Below, piece by piece: positions 35,917-44,430 of a DNA stretch of 64,000 nt. Made by a program: the position numbers and the translations under genes. Within the stretch, counting starts at the first letter, position 1; every line of letters starts with the position of its first letter. Source of the stretch: CANJBX01 sp035556735 (GTDB lineage Bacteria > Pseudomonadota > Alphaproteobacteria > Rhizobiales > Xanthobacteraceae); the NCBI GenBank assembly GCA_035556735.1, contig DATMFF010000010.1:62001-126000 (forward strand). The letters are read 5' to 3'. The notes below the pieces were generated by a model. That model saw only the letters and a program-made list of their open reading frames with translations, was not told where the DNA came from and did not search any database.

Positions 35917-36095
35917 TTGCGGCCGCGGGCGAGGAGGGGCCGCAAGGGCCGAGCCGGCCTGCGTGTCCCACCCGGAATCGCCCGAAAATCCTTGCGCTTA
36001 CGGCACGGAACTCAAGCTCGGTGCAAAAAAGGCCAGTGCCGGCCGGATCGTCTCCCGCCTAGCCTCTTGCGCGCAAGAAGCCGTATCGCTAAATA

Positions 36096-36113
36096 TGACT
36101 GACCAGTCAGTCA
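36096..36113 (+). promoter_or_regulatory. TetR-type operator TGACTGAC-CA-GTCAGTCA
   Basis: Perfect 8-bp arms with a 2-bp centre, 25 bases upstream of the TetR start. The 18-bp TGACTGAC dyad is characteristic of operators for AcrR/CecR-like TetR repressors that autoregulate exporter operons. Its position before the first gene of a four-gene overlapping operon supports autorepression. Confidence 0.75.
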
Positions 36114-36138
36114 GTATTGTGATGCAGCCGGGCATGCC

Positions 36139-36879
36139 ATGAACGGACCCAAGCCGAAACGACAGCGAAAGCCCCAGGCCACGACCCGCCAAAGGGCCGC
36201 GGGAAGACCTGCAAGCGCCGCGACCGGCGACGCGGGTTCCGCGCCCGTCCCGCCGGGACTAGCGGCGGACGCAGTCACCGGGCGCGCGCAGAAGGCGGCG
36301 GCGCGCCGGCAGGCGATCCTCGCGGCGGCGCTCGACGAGTTCGCGGCGCGCGGCTTCGCGGCGGCCCGGCTCGACGACGTGGCCGAACGGGCGGGGGTCG
36401 CGAAGGGCACGATCTACGTTCACTTCGCCGACAAGGAAGCGCTGTTCCAGGAGATCGTGCGCACCATGGTGGTGCCGCTGGTCGCGAGCGTCGAGAGCGC
36501 GCCGGCCAGTGACCTTCCGGTCCGACAGGTGGTGGAGCACCTGGCCGACATGTTCGTGCGCGAGGTCTATGGCACGCGCCGGCGCGAGATCATCCGCCTG
36601 ATGCTGACGGAAGGGCCGCGCTTTCCCGCGCTCGCCGACTTCTATTACCACGAGGTGGTCGAGCGCGCGGTCGCCGCGCTGCGCCACGTCCTGGCGCGCG
36701 CTCACGCGCGCGGCGAGCTCGAGGACGACACGCTGGTGCGCTTCCCGCACCTCGTCGTCGCGCCGATCATCTTCGCGGTCGTATGGTCCGGGCTGTTCGA
36801 ACGCTTCTCGCCGCTTGACGTTTCGGTGCTGATGCGCGCGCACCTCGACCTTCTTTTTGGCAAGGAATCCGCACCATGA
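36139..36879 (+). CDS. TetR/AcrR-family repressor (CecR-like)
   Basis: A 246-residue TetR regulator. The helix-turn-helix reads ILAAALDEFAARGFAAARLDDVAERAGVAKGTIYVHFADKEALF (about residues 56-100), preceded by an unusually long 50-residue basic, Ala/Pro-rich extension. The C-terminal ligand domain follows. It overlaps the HlyD gene by four bases, and the arrangement TetR-HlyD-ABC ATPase-permease parallels E. coli cecR-ybhG-ybhF-ybhS. It should repress its own operon via the palindrome at 36096-36113. Confidence 0.9.
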   Translation: MNGPKPKRQRKPQATTRQRAAGRPASAATGDAGSAPVPPGLAADAVTGRAQKAAARRQAILAAALDEFAARGFAAARLDDVAERAGVAKGTIYVHFADKEALFQEIVRTMVVPLVASVESAPASDLPVRQVVEHLADMFVREVYGTRRREIIRLMLTEGPRFPALADFYYHEVVERAVAALRHVLARAHARGELEDDTLVRFPHLVVAPIIFAVVWSGLFERFSPLDVSVLMRAHLDLLFGKESAP

Positions 36880-37676
36880 AGAGCGTTCGCATACTCGTGG
36901 TGCTGGCCATCGCGCTGGCGCTGGCGGCCTGCAACGAGGAGCCGCGCACCTACCAGGGCTGGGTCGAGGCCAATCTCATCTTCGTGGCGCCCGACGAGGC
37001 GGGCCGCATCGAGACGCTCTCCGTGCGCGAGGGCGACCAGATCACCGCCGGCTCGCCGCTGTTCACGCTCGACGCCGATCTGCAGCGCGCCGACGTCAAC
37101 ATGAACATGGCGACCGTCGCCAATGCGCAACAGGCGTTCGAGCGTGCGCAGAAGCTTGCCAAGACCGGGTCCGGCACCCAGCGCGACTACGACGTCACCC
37201 AGGCCGAGCTGCGCGCCGCGGAGGCGCGGCTCAATTCGGCACGCACGCGGCTTGACCGCCGCAGCCTGAACAGCCCGGTCACCGGCACCGTGCAGCAGGT
37301 CTACTTCCGTCCCGGCGAGATGGTGCCGGCCGGCCGGCCGATCGTGGCCCTGCTGCCGCCCGGAAATCTCAAGATCCGCTTCTTCGTTCCCCAGGCGGTG
37401 CTGCCGCGCGTGATCTATGGCGAGCGCATCGCGGTGGCGTGCGATGGTTGCGCGCCCGATCTGCGCGCGACGATCAGCTTCATCTCCAAGAGCGCGGAGT
37501 TCACGCCTCCGGTCATCTACAGCCTGGAGGAGCGCTCCAAGCTCGTGTTCCTGGTGGAGGCGCTGCCGGATCAGCCCGAGAAATTCCGCGTGGGCCAGCC
37601 GGTGGACGTCACGCTGCTCGGACCCGAGGCAAAGCCGGAAGTCAAACCCGAAGCGAACGCCGCACCGAAGTCATGA
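36876..37676 (+). CDS. HlyD-family periplasmic adaptor, predicted lipoprotein (YbhG-like)
   Basis: A 266-residue membrane fusion protein. The N-terminus MKSVRILVVLAIALALAACNEEP holds a lipobox (LAAC), so the mature protein is probably lipidated at Cys19, unlike YbhG, which is anchored otherwise. A first lipoyl-like half (GRIETLSVREGDQITAGSPLFTLD), a short coiled-coil hairpin (about 65-115), the second half (LNSPVTGTVQQVYFRPGEMVPAGRPIVALL) and a beta-barrel follow. It should couple the ABC exporter below to the outer membrane or periplasm. Four-base overlaps on both sides. Confidence 0.9.
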   Translation: MKSVRILVVLAIALALAACNEEPRTYQGWVEANLIFVAPDEAGRIETLSVREGDQITAGSPLFTLDADLQRADVNMNMATVANAQQAFERAQKLAKTGSGTQRDYDVTQAELRAAEARLNSARTRLDRRSLNSPVTGTVQQVYFRPGEMVPAGRPIVALLPPGNLKIRFFVPQAVLPRVIYGERIAVACDGCAPDLRATISFISKSAEFTPPVIYSLEERSKLVFLVEALPDQPEKFRVGQPVDVTLLGPEAKPEVKPEANAAPKS

Positions 37677-38620
37677 CCGACGCATCGGACATTGCGATCA
37701 AGGTGGACGGGCTGACGAAGTCGTTCGACGGCCGCGTCGTCGTGCGCAATCTCTCGATGACCGTGAAGCGCGGCACCATCTACGGCTTCCTCGGGCCGAA
37801 CGGGTCCGGCAAGACCACGACCATCCGCATGCTCTGCGGCCTGCTCACGCCCGACAGCGGCACCGGCACCACGCTCGGCTACGACATCCGCACGCAGGCC
37901 GACGAGATCAAGCGTCAGGTCGGCTACATGACCCAGCGCTTCAGCCTCTATCAGGACCTCTCGGTGCGCGAGAACCTGGAACTGGTGGCGCGCATCTACG
38001 GCATGCCGCGGCCCAGGCAGGCGGCGCGGGCGATGATCGACCGGCTTGGTCTGCACGGGCGCGAGGAGCAGCTCGCGGGAGAACTGTCCGGCGGATGGAA
38101 GCAGCGGCTGGCGCTCGGCGCCTGCACGCTGCCCAATCCCAAGCTGCTGCTGCTCGACGAGCCGACCGCGGGCGTCGATCCCAAGGCGCGGCGCGATTTC
38201 TGGAACGAGATCCACGCGCTCGCCGCCGAAGGGCTCACCGTGCTGGTCTCCACCCACTACATGGACGAGGCGGAGCGCTGCCACGAGATCGCGTACATCG
38301 CCTATGGCGAGCTGCTGACGCACGGGACGGTCGAGGACGTGATCAAGAGCTCGCAGCTCGTCACCTACACGATCACCGGCCAAGGCCTGAGCGAGCTGGC
38401 GACCGACCTGCCGGGCAAGCCGGGCGTCGACATGGTCGCTCCGTTCGGGAACAGCCTGCACGTCTCCGGCCGCGATCACGCCGCCTTGCAGGCGACGCTC
38501 GCGCCCTATCGCGACGATCCCGCGCTGACGGTGCACACGTCCGAGCCCTCGCTTGAGGACGTGTTCATCGAGCTGATGGGCCGCGCGCGCGACAACTTCC
38601 AGCAGGAGGTGGCGCCGTGA
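37673..38620 (+). CDS. ABC exporter ATP-binding protein (YbhF-like, single nucleotide-binding domain)
   Basis: A 315-residue ATPase. Walker A GPNGSGKTT, Q-loop VGYMTQRFSLYQDLSVRENL, signature LSGGWKQRLALGACTL, Walker B LLLLDEPTAGVDPKARRDFW and H-loop STHYMDEAERC are intact. The LSGGWKQRLALG signature and the TQRFSLYQDLSV wording match the YbhF/DrrA-type exporters; E. coli YbhF has two such domains, this one has one. Residues 230-315 form a regulatory tail ending in SLEDVFIELMG. Overlaps the genes on both sides by four bases. Confidence 0.93.
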   Translation: MTDASDIAIKVDGLTKSFDGRVVVRNLSMTVKRGTIYGFLGPNGSGKTTTIRMLCGLLTPDSGTGTTLGYDIRTQADEIKRQVGYMTQRFSLYQDLSVRENLELVARIYGMPRPRQAARAMIDRLGLHGREEQLAGELSGGWKQRLALGACTLPNPKLLLLDEPTAGVDPKARRDFWNEIHALAAEGLTVLVSTHYMDEAERCHEIAYIAYGELLTHGTVEDVIKSSQLVTYTITGQGLSELATDLPGKPGVDMVAPFGNSLHVSGRDHAALQATLAPYRDDPALTVHTSEPSLEDVFIELMGRARDNFQQEVAP

Positions 38621-39759
38621 GCGGGTCTCGCCGGTTCCGCATGGGCGGGTTCTGGGGACGCACCCGCGCCATCCTGATCAAGGAGTTCATCCAGCTTCGG
38701 CGCGACCGCGTCTCGTTCGGGATGATCGTGATGGTTCCGCTGATCCAGCTCATGCTGTTCGGCTACGCGATCAACACGACGCCGCGCAACATGCCGATGG
38801 CGGTGCTTGTACAGGAGCAGACGGATATCGGCCGCACGCTCCTCAAGGCGCTGGAGAATACGCGCTACTTCAAGGTCACGCACATCGTCCACAGCGAAGC
38901 CGAGTTCGACCAGTTGCTCAAGTCGGGATCGGTTCTGTTCGGTGTCGAGATTCCGGTGAACTTCGAGCGCGCGGTGCGGCGCGGCGACAAGCCGGCGCTG
39001 CTGATCGCGGCGGACGCCACGGATCCCGTCGCGGCGGGCACGGCACTCGCCTCGCTCGGCCGGCTCGTTGGAACGGCGCTGCGCAACGAACGCGGCCTCC
39101 CGCAGACCGGCGAGGACCTGTTCGAGGTGCGCACGCATGCGCGCTACAATCCGGCGGCCGCCACCGCCCTCAACATCGTGCCGGGGCTGATCGGCACCAT
39201 CCTGACCATGACCATGCTGATCTTCACGGCGCTCTCGGTGACGCGCGAGATCGAGCGTGGAACGATGGAAAGCCTGCTGGCGATGCCGATCACGCCGGTC
39301 GAGATCATGCTCGGCAAGATCGTGCCTTACATCGTCGTCGGGTTCGTGCAGGCCTCGCTCATCCTCGGCATCGGTATCCTGCTGTTCGGCGTTCCGATCT
39401 TCGGCAGTCTCCTGCTGCTGGCGGCGCTCAGCACGCTGTTCATCACCACCAATCTCTCGATCGGCTACACCTTCTCGACCGTGGCGCAGAACCAGCTTCA
39501 GGCCATGCAGATGTCGATCATGTTCTTCCTGCCGAACATCCTGCTGTCGGGATTCATGTTCCCCTTCGCCGGCATGCCGCAATGGGCGCAGTGGATCGGA
39601 GAGGCGCTGCCGCTCACGCATTATCTGCGTATCGTGCGCTCGATCATGCTCAAGGGGTCGACCCTCGCCGACCTGCGCTACGACTCGATCGCCCTGTTCG
39701 TGCTGATGCTGGTGGCCATGGGCATCGCGGTGACGCGGTTCCGGCGCACCCTGGACTAG
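38617..39759 (+). CDS. ABC-2 type permease (YbhS/YbhR-like)
   Basis: A 380-residue ABC-2 permease. It opens ILIKEFIQLRRDRVSFGMIVMVPLIQLMLFGYAI, the standard first span of YbhR/YbhS proteins, has a large periplasmic domain (about 55-175) and five further spans including RGTMESLLAMPITPVEIMLGKIVPY. Uses a GTG start overlapping the ATPase stop. Only one permease gene is present where E. coli has two, so a homodimer is likely. Last gene of the operon. Confidence 0.92.
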   Translation: MSGSRRFRMGGFWGRTRAILIKEFIQLRRDRVSFGMIVMVPLIQLMLFGYAINTTPRNMPMAVLVQEQTDIGRTLLKALENTRYFKVTHIVHSEAEFDQLLKSGSVLFGVEIPVNFERAVRRGDKPALLIAADATDPVAAGTALASLGRLVGTALRNERGLPQTGEDLFEVRTHARYNPAAATALNIVPGLIGTILTMTMLIFTALSVTREIERGTMESLLAMPITPVEIMLGKIVPYIVVGFVQASLILGIGILLFGVPIFGSLLLLAALSTLFITTNLSIGYTFSTVAQNQLQAMQMSIMFFLPNILLSGFMFPFAGMPQWAQWIGEALPLTHYLRIVRSIMLKGSTLADLRYDSIALFVLMLVAMGIAVTRFRRTLD

Positions 39760-39851
39760 GGACCGCTGTATCGGGACCCCCGTCTGCCCCGGGGGCATAG
39801 GCCGAGGCTACGAACCGCGCTATAGCTTGAGTCTCAATTGCGGACCGAGCC

Positions 39852-41099
39852 ATGTCGCCCAACAATCCCGCTGCCGATGCCGCCGTGGTGCTGCCGGAGG
39901 ACGTGCGCCGCCGGTCGCTCGCCTTCCTGAACTGGGCGCATTTCCTCGATCACTACGTGATCCTGATCTTCCCGACCGTGGTGATCGGGCTCGAGGCCGT
40001 CTACGCCCGGTCCTACGGCGACCTGCTGATCCTCTCCACCGCCGCCTTCACCGCGTTCGGCCTGTTTGCGCTCCCGTTCGGCTGGATCGCCCATCACTGG
40101 AGCCGGCGCAACATGATGACGATCTATTTCCTCGGGACCGGGCTCGCCTGCGTCGGGGTCGGCCTTGCGCCGAACTTCACCCTGCTCGCGATCGCGCTGC
40201 TTGCGGTCGGCATCTTTGCCGCGATCTACCATCCCGTGGGTATCCCGATGGTGATCGATACCGCGGTCAACCGCGGCCGCACGATGGCGTGGAACGGCGT
40301 GTGCGGGAACATCGGCGTGTCGATCGCCGCCGGCGTCACCGCCGTGATCACGGCGCAGTTCGGGTGGCGCGCGGCGTTCTTCATCCCGGCGGCGCTGTTC
40401 ATCGTGAGCGGCATCGCCTACGCGCTCATGCTTCCGGACGACAGGCGCCGGGCTGCCCCGCGGCTCACCTCGCAGGATGTCGTGCTCGACGTCCGCACGG
40501 TCGTCGCCGTGGTGGTGCTGTTCATGGCGCTCGCGCTGTCCTCGGGGCTCGTCTTCAATGCGCTCACCATCACGCTGCCCAAGATCGTCGACGCCCGCAT
40601 CGGCCGGGACTTTCCGCTGGCGGTGGTGGGCAGCCTTGCCACGCTGGTGTTCCTGTCGGGCGGGGCGGCGCAGCTTGCCGTCGGCCGGGCAGTCGAGCGC
40701 ATCGCGCCGCACGTGCTCGTCGTCGCCGTCGCCGGCATCCAGCTCATCGCGGTGGTGTGGCTGACGGTCGCGACCGGCTGGCCGCTGTTGCCCGCGCTCG
40801 CTCTCGCCATCGCCGCGATCTATGCGCAGGTGACGGTCAACGACATCGTGCTCGCGCGCTACACGCCGCCGGCGTGGCGCGGCCGCATCTACGCGTTTCG
40901 CTTCTTCCTGATCTTCACGTCGGCGGGGCCGGCGGTGTGGGGCATCGGCAAGCTCTACGACGCCGGCGGCTTCGACCTCGTGCTCCTGGTCACGGCGATC
41001 GTCGCCGGCATCTATGCCGTCAACTCGCTGATGATCACGCTGCTGGTCGCCGGCGCGGAGGCGCGTCGCGCCAGCCCGGCGGCCCTGCCGGCGGAATAA
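39852..41099 (+). CDS. MFS transporter (fosmidomycin-resistance-like)
   Basis: A 415-residue major facilitator with about 12 spans. The opening FLNWAHFLDHYVILIFPTVV and the motif AAIYHPVGIPMVIDTAVNRGRTMAWNG around loop 4-5 resemble the Fsr/fosmidomycin-resistance branch. The N-terminal 25 residues are soluble. A short intergenic region (92 bases) separates it from the ABC exporter operon, so it probably has its own promoter. Substrate unknown. Confidence 0.88.
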   Translation: MSPNNPAADAAVVLPEDVRRRSLAFLNWAHFLDHYVILIFPTVVIGLEAVYARSYGDLLILSTAAFTAFGLFALPFGWIAHHWSRRNMMTIYFLGTGLACVGVGLAPNFTLLAIALLAVGIFAAIYHPVGIPMVIDTAVNRGRTMAWNGVCGNIGVSIAAGVTAVITAQFGWRAAFFIPAALFIVSGIAYALMLPDDRRRAAPRLTSQDVVLDVRTVVAVVVLFMALALSSGLVFNALTITLPKIVDARIGRDFPLAVVGSLATLVFLSGGAAQLAVGRAVERIAPHVLVVAVAGIQLIAVVWLTVATGWPLLPALALAIAAIYAQVTVNDIVLARYTPPAWRGRIYAFRFFLIFTSAGPAVWGIGKLYDAGGFDLVLLVTAIVAGIYAVNSLMITLLVAGAEARRASPAALPAE

Positions 41100-41103
41100 C
41101 CAG

Positions 41104-41577
41104 CTACAGCAGCTTCGCGGCGAGGTGCGTCACCGGCATGCCGGTGCGCGCCTGCACCTCCTCGGCAATCCACTGCCGGTGGCATTGCGTGTGATCGCGC
41201 TCGAAGCAGAGCAGGCACAGGCGCTTCCCGCTCTTCGCCAGCGTGGTCAGCTCGTCGAGTTCCTCCTGCGCGCGCGCCGTCTTGAGGTGCGCGCTGTAGA
41301 TCTTGAACAGCTTGTCCATCTTGCCGCTGCGCGCGGCCTCGCGGCCTTCCTTGGGCGTGCCGAGCCCCTGCAGGTGCAGGTAGCCGATGCCGCGCTCGTC
41401 GAGGCCGGCGGCGAGCTGGCGCTTGGAGAAGCCGGGCTTGCGCGAGGCCGCCACCGCGCGCGTGTCGATCACCATGTCGACCTTGGCCTCGGCGAGCTCG
41501 TCGATGACGTTGCCGACGACGGCCTGCTCATAGCCGATGGTGAAGAGGGGAACTTTGCCGGATGCCTTGCGTGCCAT
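41104..41577 (-). CDS. DUF488-family protein
   Basis: A 157-residue protein of the DUF488 family. The signature residues are in LFTIGYEQ, DMVIDTRAVAASRKPGFSKRQL, YLHLQGLGTPKEGREA and the C-terminal RLCLLCFERDHTQCHRQWIAEEV, with a Cys-x-His arrangement suggestive of metal or nucleic-acid-related chemistry. The start ATG at 41577 drops a non-homologous extension. Converges on the MFS gene with a 4-base gap and is divergent from the ArsR gene. Confidence 0.88.
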   Translation of the reverse strand: MARKASGKVPLFTIGYEQAVVGNVIDELAEAKVDMVIDTRAVAASRKPGFSKRQLAAGLDERGIGYLHLQGLGTPKEGREAARSGKMDKLFKIYSAHLKTARAQEELDELTTLAKSGKRLCLLCFERDHTQCHRQWIAEEVQARTGMPVTHLAAKLL

Positions 41578-41648
41578 GCCGCAAATGTGCGCAGGCGGCG
41601 GGCCAAAGACAAGGCGGTGGAGGGGGTTGACAAGATCATCAACGGATG

Positions 41649-41663
41649 TGTTGAATATCAACA
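41649..41663 (+). promoter_or_regulatory. ArsR-type operator TGTTGA-ATA-TCAACA
   Basis: Perfect 6-bp arms with a 3-bp centre, 24 bases upstream of the ArsR start. GTTGAATATCAAC-type palindromes are commonly seen in front of ArsR-family genes paired with small thioredoxin-like or SRPBCC genes, so autorepression is likely. Confidence 0.6.
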
Positions 41664-41687
41664 GATCGGTTGAGTAATGGCCCGAGC

Positions 41688-42143
41688 ATGACCACCCCGC
41701 TGCGCCTGGTGCGGCCCGATGACGAGCAGTCCCGCGAGGACGTCCTGCTGGACGAGGTCTTCGCGGCGCTGGCCGACCCGGTGCGCCGCGCGATCCTGAC
41801 GCGGCTCGACGGCCGCGACCTGCTGGTGTCGGAGCTCGCCGAGCCGTTCGACATCTCGTTGCAGGCGGTCTCGCGCCATATCCAGGTGCTGGTGCGCGCC
41901 GGGCTGGTGACGCAGGAGCGCACGGGCCGCATCAGTCGCTGCCGGCTGGACGCCGGTCCGATCCAGACCGCGGCGGTCTGGCTCAACCGCTACAGCAAGT
42001 ACTGGCAGGAGCAGTTCAACGTCCTCGCCGCCGCTTTGGAGGAGATCGCGCCGGCCCCCACCAGGCCGGCGCAGCGGCGGCAGCCATCGCGGCGCGGGAG
42101 TGCGCGCCGCAAACCATCCAAACCTTCGAGTGCCAAATCGTAA
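41688..42143 (+). CDS. ArsR-family transcriptional regulator
   Basis: A 151-residue regulator. The winged helix covers VFAALADPVRRAILTRLDGRDLLVSELAEPFDISLQAVSRHIQVLVRAGLVTQERTGRISRCRLDAG, with the Q-A-V-S-R-H recognition helix. No metal-binding ELCVCDL cysteine box is present, so it is probably not a metal sensor. The tail is rich in Pro/Arg/Ser. It heads the ArsR-DUF899-DUF899 operon, 17 bases before the next start. Confidence 0.9.
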   Translation: MTTPLRLVRPDDEQSREDVLLDEVFAALADPVRRAILTRLDGRDLLVSELAEPFDISLQAVSRHIQVLVRAGLVTQERTGRISRCRLDAGPIQTAAVWLNRYSKYWQEQFNVLAAALEEIAPAPTRPAQRRQPSRRGSARRKPSKPSSAKS

Positions 42144-42160
42144 GTGGAGTGGAGGTCGTC

Positions 42161-42865
42161 ATGACGCAGCATACGGTCGTCTCGCACGATGCCTGGCTGG
42201 CAGCCCGCAAGGCGTTGCTGGCCCGGGAGAAGGCATTCACGCGAGCCCGCGACGAGCTCAGCCGTGCGCGCCGCGATCTGCCCTGGGAGCGGGTGGAGAA
42301 GGACTATCGGTTCGCGGGCCCGGGCGGCGAGGTGGGGCTGGCGGATCTCTTCGCCGGCCGCAGCCAGCTCGTGGTCTATCATCTGATGTTCGATCCGGCC
42401 TGGGACGCCGCCTGCAAGAGCTGCTCGTTCTGGGCCGACAACTTCGAGCGCAACGTCGTGCACCTGGCGCACCGCGACGTCACCATGATCGCGATCTCGC
42501 GCGCGCCGCTCGCCAAGATCGAGGCCTTCCGCAGGCGCATGGGCTGGACCTTCGACTGGTACTCGTCGAACGGAAGCGACTTCAATTATGATTACGGTGT
42601 CTCGTTCCGTCCGGACGAGGTGGGAAACGGCAAGGCTGCCTACAACTTCGGGACCATCCCGCCCCCGGGATCGGAGATGCCGGGGATCAGCGTCTTCTAC
42701 AAGGACGACGCCGGCGCGATCTTCCGTACCTATTCGTGCTACTCGCGCGGGATCGAGATGATGAACGCGGCCTATCAGTACCTCGATCTCGTTCCCAAGG
42801 GACGTGACGAGGATCCGGCGCGGCCGATGAGCTGGCTGCGGCTGCGCGACACCTACGGTGCGTGA
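42161..42865 (+). CDS. DUF899-family thioredoxin-like protein
   Basis: A 234-residue protein of the DUF899 family, a thioredoxin-like fold. Visible signatures are LLAREKAFTRARDELSRARRDLPWERVEKDYRF, FDPAWDAACKSCSFWADNFERNVVHL with a C-x2-C pair, and the C-terminal DVFHTYSCYSRG-type motif seen here as FRTYSCYSRGIEMMNAAYQYLDLVPKGRDE. The start ATG at 42161 follows GGAGG. Usually encoded beside an ArsR regulator as here; role unknown but the Cys pair points to redox chemistry. Confidence 0.88.
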   Translation: MTQHTVVSHDAWLAARKALLAREKAFTRARDELSRARRDLPWERVEKDYRFAGPGGEVGLADLFAGRSQLVVYHLMFDPAWDAACKSCSFWADNFERNVVHLAHRDVTMIAISRAPLAKIEAFRRRMGWTFDWYSSNGSDFNYDYGVSFRPDEVGNGKAAYNFGTIPPPGSEMPGISVFYKDDAGAIFRTYSCYSRGIEMMNAAYQYLDLVPKGRDEDPARPMSWLRLRDTYGA

Positions 42866-42873
42866 GGACCCGC

Positions 42874-43443
42874 ATGCCCTATCGCGACACGGCGCGCAAG
42901 ATCGCCGACTATCGCAACCAGATCGCCGACCTGCGCCTGAAGATGCGCGAGGCGCAGGCGGCGGTCGAGCCGGAGGAGGTCGCCGACTACGTGTTCACCC
43001 GCTTCGGCGGCCCCGTGAAACTGTCGGAGCTGTTCGGCGACAAGGATACGCTGATCGTCATTCACAACATGGGGCGAGGGTGCTCGTCCTGCACCTTGTG
43101 GGCCGACGGATTCAACGGCGTCTATCACCATCTCGCGAACCGCGCCGCATTCGTCGTTTCCTCGCCCGACGAGCCGGCCGTGCAGCGCGAGTTCGCGGCG
43201 AGCCGCGGCTGGCGCTTTCCCATGGTGTCGACTTTAGGAACGACCTTCCCGCAGGACATGGGCTATTGGCAGAATGGCCCGCGGCCCGGCGTCTCGGTGT
43301 TCAAGCGCCGCGGCGGCGCCATCCTGCGCGTGTCCGACACCTCGTTCTCGCCCGGCGATGACTTCTGCGCCGTGTGGCACCTGTTCGATCTCATCCCCGA
43401 GGGCCGCGCGGGCTGGTCCCCCAAGGTCAGCTACGGACCCTAG
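42874..43443 (+). CDS. DUF899-family protein, shorter paralogue
   Basis: A 189-residue relative of the preceding gene: YRDTARKIADYRNQIADLRLKMREAQAAVEPEEVADYVF, then MGRGCSSCTLWADGFNGVYHHLANRAAFVVSSPDEP and VSDTSFSPGDDFCAVWHLFDLIPEG. The C-x2-C (CSSC) pair is kept, the C-terminal Tyr-Ser-Cys motif is reduced. A GTG at 42862 overlapping the previous stop is an alternative start; the ATG at 42874 has AGGA in front. The two paralogues may form a heterodimer. Confidence 0.85.
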   Translation: MPYRDTARKIADYRNQIADLRLKMREAQAAVEPEEVADYVFTRFGGPVKLSELFGDKDTLIVIHNMGRGCSSCTLWADGFNGVYHHLANRAAFVVSSPDEPAVQREFAASRGWRFPMVSTLGTTFPQDMGYWQNGPRPGVSVFKRRGGAILRVSDTSFSPGDDFCAVWHLFDLIPEGRAGWSPKVSYGP

Positions 43444-43458
43444 TGGGGCGCGGGCGCA

Positions 43459-44295
43459 TCACGCGTCCTTGGCCGTCGGCCGCGCACCGAGCCGGTCCAG
43501 CAGCGCCATCGCCGCGGCGGGGGCGCGTACCTTGCCCTCGTGGATGAAATAGATGAATGCATCGCGCGGCTGTTGTTTCGGCGCGCTCTTGCCGTCGACG
43601 TAGGGCAGGTCGTCCGGCGCGCCGCCTGCCGTCCAGGTCTGCGCGCGCTTCGCCCAGGCCTCGATCGCCGCCTTGGGGTACGCGGTGGGCTCCGTGTCCT
43701 TGCCCTTCTGCAGGCGCGCATAGATGAAGTCGCCGGTGATGTCGGCGATCTCCGGATAGGTCTTGTGCTCGGCATAGACCACCGGAATCGAGAACTGGCG
43801 CAGCAGGGCGATGAAGGCCGGCACTTTGAAGCTGTCGTGGCGCACCTCGACCACGTGGCGCAGCGTGAGGCCGTCGCGCTCGCGCGGCAGCAGCTCGAGG
43901 AACTTGCCGAAATCGGCCTCGTCGAACTTCTTGGTCGGGGCGAATTGCCACAGCACCGGCCCGAGCCGGTCGCGCAGCTCGGTCACGCCGCTGTCGTAGA
44001 AGCGCTGGATCGAATCGCCGGCTTCCGCCAGCACGCGGCGGTTGACCGCAAAGCGCGGCCCCTTCACCGCGAACACGAACCCCTCCGGGGTCTCCGATCG
44101 CCACTTGCGGAAGCTCTCGGGCTTTTGCGAGCCGTAATAGGTGCCGTTGATCTCGATCGAGGTGAGCTGGCTCGCGGCGTAGGTCAGCTCCTTCGCCTGG
44201 GTCAGGCCCTTCGGATAGAACACCCCGCGCCAGGGCTCGAACGTCCAGCCGCCGATACCGACATAAAAGTGTCGCGTGTTTATGGTCTTAGTCAT
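43459..44295 (-). CDS. DUF72-family protein
   Basis: A 278-residue TIM-barrel-like protein of the DUF72 (YecE) family. Signature blocks are VGIGGWTFEPWRGVFYPKGL, LTSIEINGTYYGSQKPESFRKWRSETPEGFVFAVKGPRFAV, WQFAPTKKFDEADFGKFLELLP and VVEVRHDSF. Its biochemical role is unproved. It converges on the DUF899 pair with 15 bases between stops. Confidence 0.92.
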   Translation of the reverse strand: MTKTINTRHFYVGIGGWTFEPWRGVFYPKGLTQAKELTYAASQLTSIEINGTYYGSQKPESFRKWRSETPEGFVFAVKGPRFAVNRRVLAEAGDSIQRFYDSGVTELRDRLGPVLWQFAPTKKFDEADFGKFLELLPRERDGLTLRHVVEVRHDSFKVPAFIALLRQFSIPVVYAEHKTYPEIADITGDFIYARLQKGKDTEPTAYPKAAIEAWAKRAQTWTAGGAPDDLPYVDGKSAPKQQPRDAFIYFIHEGKVRAPAAAMALLDRLGARPTAKDA

Positions 44296-44430
44296 CCTTG
44301 TGGAACCTTTGCTGCGTTCCTACATTATTGCGAACGAAGACGGCGAGGCTAGCGCCCGCTGTTGAGACGGCCACGACAAGCAGGTGACGCCGGATGTACG
44401 CGCACCTTCTCGTTCGTGGTCGTTAGCATT

